Positions 35,830 to 48,850 of a DNA stretch of 64,000 nucleotides are shown here, in pieces; position 1 is the first letter of the stretch; each line of letters begins with the position of its first letter. Origin of the DNA: Undaria pinnatifida (Eukaryota; Sar; Phaeophyceae; Laminariales; Alariaceae); NCBI GenBank assembly GCA_012845835.1, contig JABAKD010000027.1:15720073-15784072 (forward strand), written 5' to 3'. Made by a program: the position numbers and the translations under genes. The notes under the pieces are model-generated. The model searched no databases and had not been told where the DNA came from. It saw only the letters and a program-made list of their open reading frames with translations.

Positions 35830-36330
35830 CGGAAAGTGGTTTGTATATTATCGGTTGGTGATGTTGTGCTTTTGAAATTTAAACCCGGCACATTCCACGC
35901 TGCAAGCCATCAGCAGCCAGAGAGACGTCGTGGACTACACCAAGTCACGAGCCAGCTCGAGATTGTGAGCAACCCGTACGCACAGACAGTAGTGCTTCGA
36001 ACGACTCAAGGGCGTCTCTTAAAGACCTACCCCACACGCGTAAACCCTCAAGCTTTCCAGAACCCGCTGATGTACTTCGCTGTACTCGGCGTCCAACGCT
36101 GCGGCGTGGAAATGAGCACGCCGCCAGCAGGAATCGCGAGGTGGCCAAGGCCTACAAAGGTTACGTGTTGAGGCACGCCCTTTCCTGGCTATCTCAGGAG
36201 GGGGAGATTGAAAAGCTTCCGGACTGGCTCACCGAACATATGCTAGCGAATACTAACCTCTTAGGCGAACTCTTGTGGTTGGTGTCCGAAAAGAACACAT
36301 CTTTTTTAATCGGTGTGCTGTACGTGGTGT
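35830..36330 (+). other. Unrecognised exon-like stretch
   Basis: A plus-strand segment from about 36141 reads AKAYKGYVLRHALSWLSQEG, EIEKLPDWLTEHML and GELLWLVSEKNTSFLIG. It looks like helical protein sequence with normal composition and a possible acceptor (GAATCGCGAG) before it. No family was recognised and no partner exons found. Confidence 0.3.
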
Positions 36331-36436
36331 ATAACAAATGTTTTCTCCACCGGGACACCGTGCGTAGTATAGAAGTACGAATACGTGGCAGCTCTGGTGT
36401 GTACTTAAACTTATTATACGTGCCATACCTGTTAAC

Positions 36437-36440
<4 letters not shown>

Positions 36441-36467
<27 letters not shown>
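36441..36467. repeat. (CTG)9 microsatellite
   Basis: Nine CTG units in non-coding sequence. Confidence 0.9.
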
Positions 36468-38791
36468 AGCACCCACATCACCGGATGTAGTGTACTACGG
36501 CTGTAGCGTTTTGAGACCTGTTGTGAATACGTTGTAAGACGGTGCCTGCTGCTGTTGTCACGTCCATGTAAAATCAAGACACCAGAAAGCGCGCTTCGAC
36601 TAGTCGGACGGCTGCGGGAAGAGCTTGAAGGAGCCGCTCCGGACCTTTTTGCTTGTGTGTTTTGGTTCATATTTGAGTCAACAAATCTGCAACAAAAACA
36701 ATTTCAGCAGAAACCACACCATTTCTAGTAAATTATATTCTAGCGGTAGGAATGATACCTTACGGAAAACGTGATATCTCCTCAACCACAGCTTAGTAGC
36801 GTTCCCTTCCGCGAAGCCGTAAAAAATGCGTGCATTCATGGCCTCTTTTTTTCTACTGCATGCCAGATCACTCGGACGCACGCTCCAACTCGAAAACCGC
36901 CTCAGAGGCTAACGCTTTAAATAGCACTCCGCCATCTATTGGTGACCCCGAAAAACGTACGCGCCCTTGCGCAACCGATGCTGCTTGACATTGAACTTCC
37001 GCGGCAATGCCAACCACTGGCATACCGACCGATGCCAGCCTCTAAAGGAACCCCGCGTTCCTTACAGCACGAGCGCCGCAGTGCAGTTGTACTGGTTAGG
37101 GGTTGCAGAACGACCCAAATTCAGGCACATATTTACGGGATTCAAACTCAAGGCGTACCCTTTTTTTTTCTTCTTTTTTTCTTGGTATGCTGGTAGTTTT
37201 CAAGATACTGGGCTGAACGCAAGCTTTACTCACGTATTAAGTGCGGCGGCAACGAAGCTGTGGTTCAGGAGGTGTCGCCTTTTTCGTGAGGCGTGCTGTA
37301 TACGCCGCTGGAAATAATTTAGCTGCTGCGGAAAAGACGAAAAACACAAATGCCCAACAAAACGTAGATATGTATACCACCGGAATAGAGTTGCGGTACG
37401 GCCAGCGCGGCCCCTTAAATTAAGGTGCATGGCACTGTAGATCTCGTACATGGTGCGGTAGTAGAACCCTCCTTCCAGTTGTTGTTTTCCCAATACCGAA
37501 CGTATTGTTTACGGCGCTGAGGCAGTGGGCAACGAACGACTCTACTTCCTCTCGCTAACCCTCACAATTGTCATGTGCGGCTACCTCCACGACGGGAAGA
37601 GGCTGTGCGCACGATACGACGAGGCGGGGCGGTTCTGCCGCAGGGGTTTGGCGATCCACGTGGACACGTGAGTTGCACTCTTTGTCGAGGTTTTTAACCC
37701 TACTGCTGGCGGGTTGGTAAAGGAAGCAGGGACTCCCCTTCCTTGCAGTAGGCGTTATTCTGGGCTCCAAGCGAAGACTCAAGTAACTACCTCATTGCAA
37801 CAGATATACGTCGCGCCTGGTATATAATACCGCTGGTATAAGTTAGACTTGGAAGTATGACGCGAATACCCAAAAGCAGTTATTTGAACTGAAAATGGTA
37901 GAGGAGAACAACACACTCTGTTTTCGACGGATACACGCCTGGTACGTTCCTAGTAATCTTGTTGGTATACCTGCAGATCCAGAGCCGGCGCCACACTCAG
38001 ACGAAGTATGCTGCACCAAAATCTGGGCCAAAATAATGGCATGGCCACCAGGCCTGGGCTCGATCTCTTGATCGCGTCGTTGACTGCCCGCGTGATTGTT
38101 CGGATACTGTAGTGAGTACAGCTACGCATATCGTGCAAGCTGTTAGTCGATTGTGTTTTGTTGTAACCACGGGTCCCCGCCGATACTTGTGACACAAGGC
38201 GAGGTATAGGCGGCGATTGAGTTGTCTGAATGTTTTCGCGAAGACTTGGAGACCATCCATCATATCTGCGCGCCCCCCCTCCCCCGCCCCCCCCGTATTC
38301 CGTTTTTAACAGACCAAAAATTGGTAAACAAGCGCACTAGTGTTATCTGTCACCATGCGGTACTTGTACATGAAACGAAATCAGCGATTGTCCTTGACAC
38401 CGACGTACATGGACGCATATTCTCTCCATTGTCTTCAAACCTCGACATTGTGATAGGTCGGCGCGTTGTCCATGATGTCCAGAGCATTGCCTTCAAGTTC
38501 ACGCTGTAGCAGCACGGCCTCATATTTTTACGGCGTTTCGCATATACTGATCCGGTGCCAGCCCTCGTAAAGCTACATACTGACCTATCGTCTACATCAG
38601 TAACATCCTATGTACTGCCACAGCCTACATTTTCAAGTCTAACCAGGTCTAACAAGCTGTATTTTTGTATTTTTTATCTTCTGATCACCCGATATTGGAC
38701 AGGACGACGAAAACATCTCACTACACAATAAGAGAGCAAGCAATCCACAGGGCTTGGCTTGTGTCCAGCGCACAGCAGCTCAGGAAGAACG

Positions 38792-39499
38792 ATGCTGAAA
38801 GCTGACTACAACAAAGCTGTGGCGTTATGCAAAGAAAGCATCGATGGGGGCTTTGATCTCACCACCGCGCACACCAGCCTAGAGGCCTTGCCCTTCGATG
38901 CTACACAGAGCCTTCGACGGCAGATTTTTTCCAGGCAAGTTTTACGTTTTATTTTAGTCTATTTTTGCTCATCCCATCTATTTTCTTAGCAATTCCTCTC
39001 TCTCCTTCTCCCTCCCTTGTCATAACTCAGACCGGAGGTCACTAAGCAAGCTCTTTCCGCCCCCCCCCCACTATGGTACGTGCCTTCGTTTCATCGCGAG
39101 AACGGTCCAGCGGTTTCTCCCCTCGTCGACTCGCGTCGAATTTTGCGTACACACGCGAGGCGCTATCCGCAGTTTATCTGGTTCCCACTAAAATTTCCAT
39201 GACAGGGCTCGAAACAGCGACGTGGACCTTAGTAGTGTTAGAGGATAACCACTAGACTACCGGGGCGACCGACTAGGACAATAATTATAGCTGTTGGCTG
39301 TTATAGTAGCAGTCGTCGTCAGTCGTCGTCAATCGTCGTCATCGTCGTGTTTTTGGTAGCAGTAGCAGTGGTGCGGCCAAAGGATTGTTGTACCCGATAT
39401 AATATGATGAAATCCGTGCTGATGCCTACCCTGGAGTTTGCTATTTATGCTACCACCATTGAAAGAGGACCGCCTATACCCCCCCCCCCCCCCCCCCCC

Positions 39500-39561
<62 letters not shown>

Positions 39562-42500
39562 CCCGCCGCGCTGCCTGGTTTGGCTGCTTGCACGCTGTGA
39601 TTGGTCCGCGCTCATCAGACACATTAGAAAGCTGGATTGGCGATGTAAACAGCGGTCTAACGAGTTTATGTGAGTTTTTGGCGGGAGAGAGGGGGTGAGC
39701 GACAGAAGGGGGAACACGGGGGGGGCGGGGGGGACGAATAGAGGAAGAATAGCAAGGGGGGGAAGGGCGGGAGGAGGCATGCCGCGGTATGCTTATGTTT
39801 TCGCGGCCCAACGAGTGGCATGTTTTTAGGCTCACCTGAACATCTGAAGTACCCCCTGCGGCTCTAACCGCTCTAGCCGCTGTTTTTTATAGCTACTACT
39901 ATTGTACCGGCTGTAACCGCTGGGTCAGCTGTAACCGCTGGATCGGTTGTAACGGCTATAACCACTACATCCGCTATAACGGCTATTTCCACTGAAATCG
40001 CTTTAGCGACTGTAGTTACTGTAGCCGCTGTGGGGACTGAAAACCTCTACGACGCTCAACAGCTGTAACAGCTGCCACGGCTGGATCGGTTGGATCGGTT
40101 ATGATCAGTGTAACTGCCATAACAGCTATATCCACTGTAGCTGCTGTAACGGCTATAACCTGTAACCGATATATACGCTGTAGCTCCGGTAACGGCTATA
40201 TCCTGTAACCAATATAACCGCTTGTATCCGTTGTAAGTGCTGAAACGACTGTAGCCTATAACCTCCTTAACCGCCTGTAACTGCTGTTACGGCTATAACC
40301 TGTAACCGCTATAACCGCTTACAACCGCTGTAACTGCTATAAATAACCCCAGCACACATTGTAACCCACGTTCCGGTTCATGCTTGGCTGCTCCTGGTGA
40401 TTCAACAGAGCCCAATATCGGAAAGGCTCGAGAATTGTCGACATCGCCCGACAACCAGGATTGCGTTATTCTCCCTACTTGATGTCGAGAATATTAGTGG
40501 TGGCGCTGCAGCCAGGTACGGTGATCATGTCCTGTCTCATGCTTTTTGCCAGAAGTAAATTTACCACTCTGTCCGGAAATATAAGCACCATTTTATTTCA
40601 ACATCAATGTACAAACGTTGCTTGTATTTACGGACAAAGTGGTGCCAAGTATGGTTTACCATCTGCAGAAACTCGCGCAGCATAATTTTTCGTAACTGTC
40701 GTAGATTTGTGCGCGTTGGTGATGGGCGGTGGCGGGGGTCGTCTGATCCGACTTCAGCGATCTCAAACGGGGTACGTAGTTTCAGGGTAGTTTCAGGGCA
40801 GGTTACTCGCATTATGATAGTGGCAGTACTCGGGTATCATTGACGGGTATCTGGTATGTTCCCCCCCCCAATGTTTGTGTTGATCCCGGTAGCCACTTGC
40901 TGTAAAATTCGGTATATGATGGTATTGATAGTTCAATTCGGTATCTAAAAGGTAGTTTTTTCCGGGGCTTTTCACGGATCGCATGACGTCTCGCGGGTCG
41001 GATCGGATCAGTGTGACCCGACCTGAATATTATACTCGAAAACCTCTTGACCCGACCCAACGCGACCCGACCCGTGACATTTCGAACACCTCCGGACCCG
41101 ACCCGACCCAACCCGCGAGTTTAGGAAAACCACCTGACCCGACCCGCAGGCCGGGTCATGACCCGTGAAAAGCCATGTTTTTTTCAACTACGGGCGAGCC
41201 GCTGAAAGCTCTTATTTATGTAGTATAAAAATAGTGTATAGCTGTCGCTAGGAAACTCGCGCAGCGACATACTTGTAACTCAGAGGTTACTTTTTCCACC
41301 ACTGGCACAAAACACGTCACACTATTGCCAAGTAGTATGTCCCCGAGACGGGAGTGCAGCGGTAACAGGGCTGAAGTGAGCGTATGCTCGGGCAAGAGCT
41401 GTGAGGCGACCCCACTAATGTTGCTCACCGGTCGCATGTTTTGCGGGTTTTTTCGTTTCACGATAGGCGTAGCCATGGAATTACTCGTTCCGCCTGCTTT
41501 CTTGAGCCAACTGCTTGGCCGTTTGTGCTCGCGGTCTAAATCCGATAGTGAAAATCGGGTTACCGCCCGCCCCCCCCCCCGCCGTCTGTCTGGTTGGTGG
41601 AAACCCGACGTGCTCCGTCCCGGCATAGTAGGGATGCGAGGGTCTATGGTCATGCGACTACGGCCATGCATTAATATCGAGTACACTCCTTCCTCCCGTA
41701 GCTGTGGTCAAAAATGATCCCACGCTAGTTCCAAGTAATTTTCCCCCAAAACGTGTGTGTCCATGTCGAAAGGTGTTGTAACCCATATAATACTGAGAAA
41801 AATTATGCTTGTTCCAAGCAGTTCATCCCAAATAAAACGTTGGTGGAGTGATACAAGGCTTAAGCGGGAGTGGTCCGTTTCGACTTGGCAGGAGTCCCCA
41901 TTGCCCAGCTGATGCGATCGCCATCTCTTATCACGGACGATCGATTACGGAGGGAGGTAGAGGAGTGCATAGCCCAAGATAAGGACTATTCGCCGCACAT
42001 GGACAGGGTAAGGAGAGGCTTGGGGGCCGAGTACGAGTTCATCCTGCAGCAAAAACTTAGGGCCAGGCGAGTCTACGTCTACGTAGCAGCAGCCTTCACC
42101 ACGTAGTTGAATCGTGATGTAGGGTATCGTATGGAATTCGGGGAACGTTTTATTGTATGATTTTTTAATGTGGTCCACCTAAAGTTTTTCGACGGTGTGG
42201 TAAAGACACCTCCTATGAAGCGGCGGGTACTTGCGCCGCTCCTGCTGCAGGCGTAGATACATGAGCGTTTTCGTGAAACGTACGCTGGGGCGTCGCAATG
42301 TCAACCACGGTCGTAGGTAGAATGTCTTTATCAAATTAATCGATACCCAATACCTTACTAATAATAGTACGTCACTACCAGGGTACGTACCTATATCGAA
42401 TCACTTTTGCTAGGCCGACATTTGGAGTTCGTGCACCTTGAAGAAGTTTGACTTAGCGTTGGTCGCGGTGATCTTGACTATGTTGAGGGTTAGGGCTTTT

Positions 42501-44545
42501 CCTAAGGAAATAACACTCACGATTCCCGAAAAAGAAAATATAATCACGATTTTTGGCATTTGCAATTCTGAAATATCGTGTTTTCCGAATTGAACACGAC
42601 GGGTTTTTTGTCACGGATCCTGACATTGCTTTATACGGGTTCTGACATTGTTTTGTACCTGGTATGGAAAATTCAGAACTTTTCAAATTTTGAGGATTCA
42701 TCACAAATATCACAAGTGGCGAGGATGTCTCGTCTTTTGTCGCGATTCCTGGCTTGGTTTTTTGCTTGTTAGGAAACTCTGTGAATGATCGGATAAATGT
42801 ATTTCTGCTGAATCAGGGGCGTTGCGTTTGAGTCGGAGTCAGACCTGCGACAGAAGGGGGCCTACAAGACCCCCGATATGCTCCTTCAGGTCCCCATGGC
42901 CGTCAAAGGACCCCGCAATGAGGTGAATACTCTTGACCATCTTTTTTTCACCTAGTATATTTTCTTTCACTTTGTAGCCTAACCCCTAACCCTTGTGCCG
43001 ACTCCGTGGTAGGTAGGCGTCTTCCCGTCTCCCTCCTGGTGCGTGCCTTGGTATTTTTTCGTGCATAGGGTTCAGCATTCCCACTGCTCGTCGATTTACG
43101 TTGAACGATATATATATACAACTGGTAGCACATAACAGGTGCCTCGTAAATTGCATTATACCAACGCTGAACGTAGTAGCTGGAAGGCGCTTCGCGCGGG
43201 AAGAAAAAGTTCAGGAAGTTATGTGAAGCGGACAGAGGTAAGTATGCTTGTTGGACGGCAGGACCCACTTTCTCAAAAACAAGCGCACACCACCTGCAAG
43301 TACGCGTCGCATTTGCAGTATAGGTTATTATAGTTCCCGGACCGACGGCCCTCAAACACCCACACCAACAGCAAAATCATGATTTGAGCTCAACCATTAT
43401 AGTATATTTTGACACGTTGTGATGACTCGTCGACTGGCGGTCCTCGTGCGCGATACACGGCATTACAGTGTGCGCACAAAAAGCGGCCGGAATGGCGACC
43501 CCTATGTGCAATAAAACATCGAGACATGTACCGGAGGGGAGTATTGGACGCAAACCTGCGATTGACCGCCCTCGCACCTCGCTTGCCTTGCGTTTCCTCG
43601 CTCGCTTCGTGCCTCTTTGCGTTTTGTTCGATTGACCGTGACTCGCTTTCGTACTCTTCTCGCTCGCTTTGTGCCTCGTTGCGTTTTACATACGTTTTGC
43701 ATCGCAGTGGGTAGTGGTTTCTTGGATCGACAGCAAGGCCATGTTCGGGGATGAGCTCACATACGTACAGGAGCACCAATCGCAGCTGCTCAGCTATGTC
43801 AACAGGTGCGCCAGAGGAATATTGAATACAACAGTGCAGATACCACATTCCAATTCCGAGACCTAGACAGGGAGGGATAAGCTAAACCAACTTCAATAGT
43901 AGTGATAATGGTAATGATTGTTTCAGAAGTCCCAACGCAACTACGTTGCGGTTTGTTTCCCCATTCCGACATGGTGGCGAGTGCGGTGTCGTGTTCTCTT
44001 TTGCTCGTGTTCCCCTGGGTGCGCAGCTCCTCGCACTTCCTCATCAGCACAATTCTTACCGCTTCTGCTACTTCTTTTTAGGTGACGCATGCTACTACCA
44101 GGTATTAATTCAGTAGAGGTGCATCCACCATTGTTGTTTCTGGGTTTCCTCACTGGTGGAGGCCTATATTGTGCCTTCTGAGGCAAAAACTGATTTTGAG
44201 TAAACTGAAAGTGCAAAAATCGATGAACAATCCCATTGCCTAGGTACACAAAACCTTCACATTGAAAAGCAAGAATTGACACTCTGCATGACGATTTTGG
44301 GTGAACGGAGAGGAAACTCTGTTGGAAACCGTGTACGACAATGCTGAGCACGGTTCTGTTTTATTAACGCCGCCCTTCCTTGGTGCGCTGCCTGCCCTTG
44401 AAGGTACGGGCCGGGCCTAGTAATCTACTGGTTCGGTTTTGTGGAAACGCTCATGTCCCCTGAGTTCGACGGATACAAGAAAGACATCATGGTCAAAGCG
44501 GACTTCCCCAGCCCTGTCATGCTCCCGGACGGTCAAATACTCTGA
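38792..44545 (+). CDS. CDIN1: CDIN1 (C15orf41) family nuclease-fold protein, multi-exon
   Basis: CDIN1 is a PD-(D/E)XK-type predicted nuclease that binds codanin-1 in animals; its role here is unknown. Exons found: 38792-38934 (ATG; MLKADYNKAVALCKES, ending QIFS), 41467-41520 (ELLVPPAFLSQLLG, tentative), 41871-42066, 42817-42922, 43708-43805 and 44404-44545 (stop TGA). The last four join in frame. Core family signatures: QLMRSPSLITDDRLRREVEE, then DLRQKGAYKTPDMLLQVP, then SWIDSKAMFGDE, then YGPGLVIYWFGFVE. IDSK and GDE are the expected acidic-lysine active-site segment. At least one exon is missing between 38.94 and 41.47 kb, where I found no match for the family's SYYxRYL region. The first exon ends in AG|GCAAGT and the third in AG|GCGAGT, both GC donors demanded by phase. 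Start of the third exon could also be 41865. Confidence 0.87.
39190..39273 (-). repeat. tRNA-like (Pol III box) SINE head
   Basis: Minus strand shows TAGTCTAGTGG (A box, plus 39252-39262) and GTTTCGAGCCC (B box, near 39206-39217) with CTAACAC between, resembling tRNA-Val. The anticodon and T stems do not pair properly, so a functional tRNA is unlikely. A body shared with other loci lies directly beside it at 39067-39135. Confidence 0.5.
39480..39557. repeat. C-run followed by (CT)n
   Basis: About 20 C followed by roughly 26 CT dinucleotides in the first CDIN1 intron. Arginine/glutamate reading frames over it are artefacts. Confidence 0.95.
39870..40345. repeat. GTAACCGCTATAACGGCT minisatellite
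   Basis: Degenerate TAACCGCTGTAAC/TATAACGGC units in the first CDIN1 intron. Confidence 0.9.
40563..40645. repeat. Short inverted repeat
   Basis: ACCACTCTGTCCGGAAATAT at 40562 pairs with the reverse complement near 40618-40645 (ACCACTTTGTCCGTAAATAC), arms of about 26 bp around a 30 bp loop, in a CDIN1 intron. Confidence 0.7.
41000..41165. repeat. GACCC-rich repeat element, copy 1
   Basis: GATCGGATCAGTGTGACCC at the left, interspersed GACCCGACCC units, and GGGTCATGACCCG at the right. The same framework recurs at 47340-47650 with a much longer pentanucleotide core. Confidence 0.7.
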
Positions 44546-44689
44546 AGCCGAAGGCCGCACCAGCTAGCGCTTTTTTTGTGAATGTAATAGAGTGAAGTTG
44601 GCATGCGCCACGCATGAAAATACGCGGAGGGAGCGTGGCGAGGAATAGTTAGTGTTTTACACATCTGCTGGAGGATTCCAAATTGCTGA

Positions 44690-46060
44690 AGGTGTTGCTT
44701 GAATTTGCGTTTGGTTGGCGTGTTGGCTTTTGCAGCTTCTGGTTTTCCTGGGGCTAGCTATGTGCTCGAGGTGTCGTAAGGGTTGTGTGAGATTTTGTCA
44801 GCCTTGCGCTGGCTTGGCGATAGATTTGCCCTGGCTTGGAGTATTGGCCCTTCTTTAGCATGGCGCTAGCTTGGCGCATTGGGTTGTCGTTAGTTTTTCA
44901 TTTTCTTGGCTTTGGTTCTGGGATAGCTTTGGGTTAGCTGGGCATTATCCTTACAGTTCGCTAGCGTTTAGATCTTGCTATAGCTTTGCGCTAGCCACGC
45001 GTTAGCCTGACGTCGGCTGTGCAGATATCGTTGCGTTTAGCTCGGCGCGCGGCTTCGCGTTTGGCTTCGCGTTAACTTCACGTTTAGCCTTGCGTTAGCT
45101 TGGGGTTGGTTTGGCGCTAGCCTTTTAAGCTTGGCGTCGGCTTGGCATTACATTTTTGTTAACTCGGCCAGGGCTGTGCGTTCAGCTCCTCGTTTGCTTT
45201 ATGTTTAACCTTGCGTTGGCTCGGCGTTGGCCTGGCGCTAGCCTTGCTACAAGCTTGACGTTCGCTTGACGTTATATTTGTGTTAGCTTGGCGTTAGGTT
45301 GGCGTTGGCGTTTCTACAATACCTCAAGGTTTCGGTAGAATTGTACTAACTGTACTGGTCACTTTTAGGGCGTCTCTCATTGCAGTGGCTCAGGGTCTCC
45401 CCCTCGAATGTCTACCACAGTTATTTGCAAATCGTAAGCTCTGATGCATTTTTTTTTAACGATATGCACCGGCATGGAATTAGACTGTTTGTTACGCTCC
45501 CTCTTTTTATTGAGGCAAGGGTTCGTTCGGGCTAGACTAGAGGCATAAAACCCGTAGTAAAAATAGCACCATAAAAGTATTAATACAGGTGGATACCGTT
45601 TGTCGATACCGTAGCTCGAGTTTTTGTGGTGGCGTGGCGTTAGCCTTGCTGTAAGCTTACGTTAGTTTTGCGTTAGCCGTGCCTTGGCCTTGCCTTAGCC
45701 TTGCGTTAGTCTTTCGTCAGCTTTGCGATAGAATTGCGTTAGCAGTTCGTTAGCTTTGCGTTAGCCTTGCATTAGCTTTGGGCTAGCTCTGCACTGGCTT
45801 TTGCGGTTAGCTCGGCATGCCTTTTGCGTTTATCTTTGCGTTGGTTTTGATTTAGGTTTGTGTGGGCTCGTTGTTAGCGTGTTGTTTTCTTTAGCTTTGC
45901 GTGAGCTTTACGTGAGCTTTGCGTTAGCTTGGCGTTAACCTTGCGATAGCTTTGAGTTGACTATATCTTATGCGTTGCGCTGGCTTTGCCTGCGCTTTGC
46001 ATGAGCTTTGCGTAAGCTTCGCCTTAGCATGGACTTGGTTTCGTCTTGGCTTTGTGTTAG
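44690..46060. repeat. GCGTTAGCTTTGC minisatellite, two blocks
   Basis: Degenerate TTGCGTTAGCTTGGCGTTAGCC units at 44.69-45.31 and 45.63-46.06 kb, separated by 300 bp of unique sequence. It lies between CDIN1 and IFT122; no gene is seen. Confidence 0.9.
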
Positions 46061-46929
46061 CTCGGGAGATATTCGGCTCTACCTCTTCGTTGGCTTCTAA
46101 AGGTGTTCACAAACAAAACCATTAAGAAAACTGGGGCACGAAAAATCTTGTCAGGGACTCTTATATGACCACACTCAACACTGACATGTTGGCGCACGCC
46201 TTTTGCTGACCAATCCAAGGCCTGCACGGTATCGTAGAGGGCGGCTTTGCCCCATTGTTGGTGCTGGTGTGGCATTGGGCGTTGTTCCGCCACTTTCCTG
46301 AAAGTATCGCACCGCTTCTATGCTTACCCACACGATAAGACCCAACCTGTAGTTTCTGGGCCTGTTTGAGGTTTCCGGCACGCGTTAGTCTAATGGTCTG
46401 TCAGCCTGGAACTATGCGGAGGCCTTATGTTGTTTTTGGTGGGTTATACAACAGTAGTGGAAAACTTCTGTGCTTGAGTGGATGCAAGGACAGGGACAGA
46501 CGCGACTCAATAATCTACACGGACCCAAGGACAGGGACAGACACTATTTAGTAATCTACAGGGACCCATGTCGTCTGCTGGTGCGTACGCACGCCTCTGC
46601 CGGTGTCGGCTTTCTGACCAAAGACAAAACATGCTTTTGTGCAGGGGGTGCAATTGCGTAGCGACCTGCCGTCGCAAGGCCTGCAGCTTGGGAGCAACTC
46701 TTCGTGCCCGTGTACCAGCTGCTTCCTGTTTGCGACTCAAACTAACACGAGTTATTGGCGCTGGCTCAGAAGTATTATGCGAGCTGTCCGAGGTCTTCTT
46801 ACAAAGTTCCGAGTCACACGGGGCTGTCTGCGTACTGGTCTGCCGTGGCCGTCACTTATGCTTGACGCAGAAAAATCCACGCACGATTTCAGACAATCTA
46901 GATCTGGTATATGTCGTTATTGTAGTATT

Positions 46930-47065
46930 TGTTGTACAGGATCCGTGCAGTACAGATCCAGCACAGGAAAACATGTGCTATATCATGCAGATCGTACAGT
47001 TCCCACCTAGTGACATAATCTGTAGGTCATGCATATCGCATAGACCAGGGATGAATCTGCCCTGA
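46930..47065 (+). repeat. Dispersed repeat pair, copy 1
   Basis: Shares AAACATGTGCT, GCAGATCGTAC and TCTGCCCTGAATG in order and spacing with 59235-59370. Confidence 0.65.
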
Positions 47066-47339
47066 ATGGCATGGGCCACTAAGGAGGATCTCATTTTGTC
47101 CGTGGTATACAAGCTTCCATGAGTGTCCGCGGAGGCCGAGCAACGACATTTTCTATTAGTAGGGTCTTTCCATTCTAGAAGATTGTGCCGCAATCCGTGA
47201 GAAGCCCTTCCTTGCAGATATGTTTACAGTCATTCAAGACGCCGCACGGGGCACATGGCAACGTATCGCATGCGTTTAAGCCTGCTGTTTGAACTTTTCG
47301 CCCAGTCAGCATGGCTATTCGCTTCCCAATTTCGGACGA

Positions 47340-47650
47340 TGGATAAATTGATCCGGATCAGGTCGCGTCACAGCAACCGGTCCCGACGCGCGAGATTTGA
47401 TAACCTCCCGACCCGACCCGACCCGACCCGACCCGACCCGACCCGACCCGACCCGACCCGACCCGACCCGACCCGACCCGACCCGACCCGACCCGACCCG
47501 ACCCGACCCGACCCGACCCGACCCGACCCGACCCGACCCGCCCCGCCCCCGTGAGAAATCAAACACCTCTTGACCCAACCCCACTCGACCCGCGAGATTT
47601 TTGACAACCTCCTCTGGACGTGATCGGTGGGTCGGGTCATGACCCGCGAA
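47340..47650. repeat. GACCC-rich repeat element, copy 2 with (CCCGA)n core
   Basis: GATCCGGATCAGGTCGCGTCA at the left, then about 27 perfect CCCGA units (47407-47540), then CACCTCTTGACCC and a GGGTCATGACCCGCGAAA right edge. Reading frames over it are artefacts. Confidence 0.9.
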
Positions 47651-48069
47651 ACACCAATATCAACTTGGACACTTGCAAGACAAGCTTTTAGGGTGCTATT
47701 TCTCACCACGATGAAAAAAAGCAAGTGAGACCTCGAACAACGCGGTCAGCCGCTGCGCTCGCCGTTAGTGCGAACAAGGTGTAACATGAGCCGGGGACGC
47801 ATAGTCAACTAACTAATTGAGGGTTTACTTTCCGAATGTCCGCAAAAAAAACGTTACAACATCTTGGTAGTGTAAGCACTACTGCTACGACGACACGAAG
47901 TCAGAAGTCAGACAGTTCACCACATTGAAATTATCCCCATTATTAGTACTGCATCCTCGTTTTTTTGTGACAAACCAGGTTTAGTCTAGTACTGCTTGGA
48001 ACTTGTTTTTGGAGTTTTGTTTGGAGTAGCGGGGTTAAGAATGAAATGAAGCGTAACATCGAGTAGAAA

Positions 48070-48850
48070 TTTGAAATTATGTTGCTTTTCCTTAGCGCAA
48101 CATCAAGAAAACGCCGTTTTTCACCGAAGAAAACGTCGGACTAGTCTTGAAATTAGCCGAAACAAGTTACAGCCTCAACGACGAGATGCCATGCCGCTCC
48201 AAGCTACGGGCGCTGGCTGCTGTTGTTTAGCGGCTGCCGTAAAACTCAATTTTGAACGTTGAATAAACGCTGAAATAACCCGGAGCGCAAGGTCAGATTA
48301 CCAATTAAATTAGCGGCAACGTCGAGACACCATGCCAGGCAACGCACGCATGACGCATTTTTCAGCAGCTACCGTGAACTCAACGTCAAGATTTACACTC
48401 GTGCTGCTACTGGCTAGCATTTGCCGCAATCATCAACATCATCAGCCGAAATGCGTTACGTAGACACAACGTTGAGATGCCACCAAACCACACAGTGTGT
48501 GTCACGCCTGCTGCTGTTATCAGCAGCTGCCATAAGTCCCAACGGCATAGGCTACAGTAGTATAGCACTAGGGGTAACCCAGTAAGGCTGTGGTGTGGTA
48601 CAGAGATCAATATGACCCCTTTATTGGGGGAAGCCGTCTTATTCATTCATTCCAGGTTATGAGCTCAACTCTCCCGTCGCGCAAAAGCGATTTGTGACCG
48701 CCTTATACAGGGGTACCGCCTTGTCCAGACCGCCTTATGGGGAACCTCTACTGCAGCCGTAACGTTGACACACCACACCCAGCTACACGCACTTGCTGCT
48801 TTTCGCTGCTGTCGTTCAGCAGCTGCCGTAATCCCCAACGTCATTCACGC
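48070..48850. repeat. ~120 bp degenerate tandem repeat overlapping the IFT122 stop codon
   Basis: Units share AACGTTGAGAT(G), CTGCTGCT and CAGCAGCTGCCGTAA. The last unit overlaps the end of the IFT122 coding region: its CAGCAGCTGCCGTAAT supplies, on the minus strand, the last codons and the TGA stop. Confidence 0.75.

Larger units (their letters stand above)
31060..38791. other. Repeat-rich intergenic region before CDIN1
   Basis: Apart from the repeats listed separately and the exon-like stretch near 36.1 kb, I see no gene. A CDIN1 promoter would lie just left of 38.79 kb but no specific element is recognisable. Confidence 0.5.

Noticed and set aside
39190..39273. Functional tRNA-Val gene
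   Set aside because: Only the A and B boxes are good; stems do not fold into a cloverleaf.
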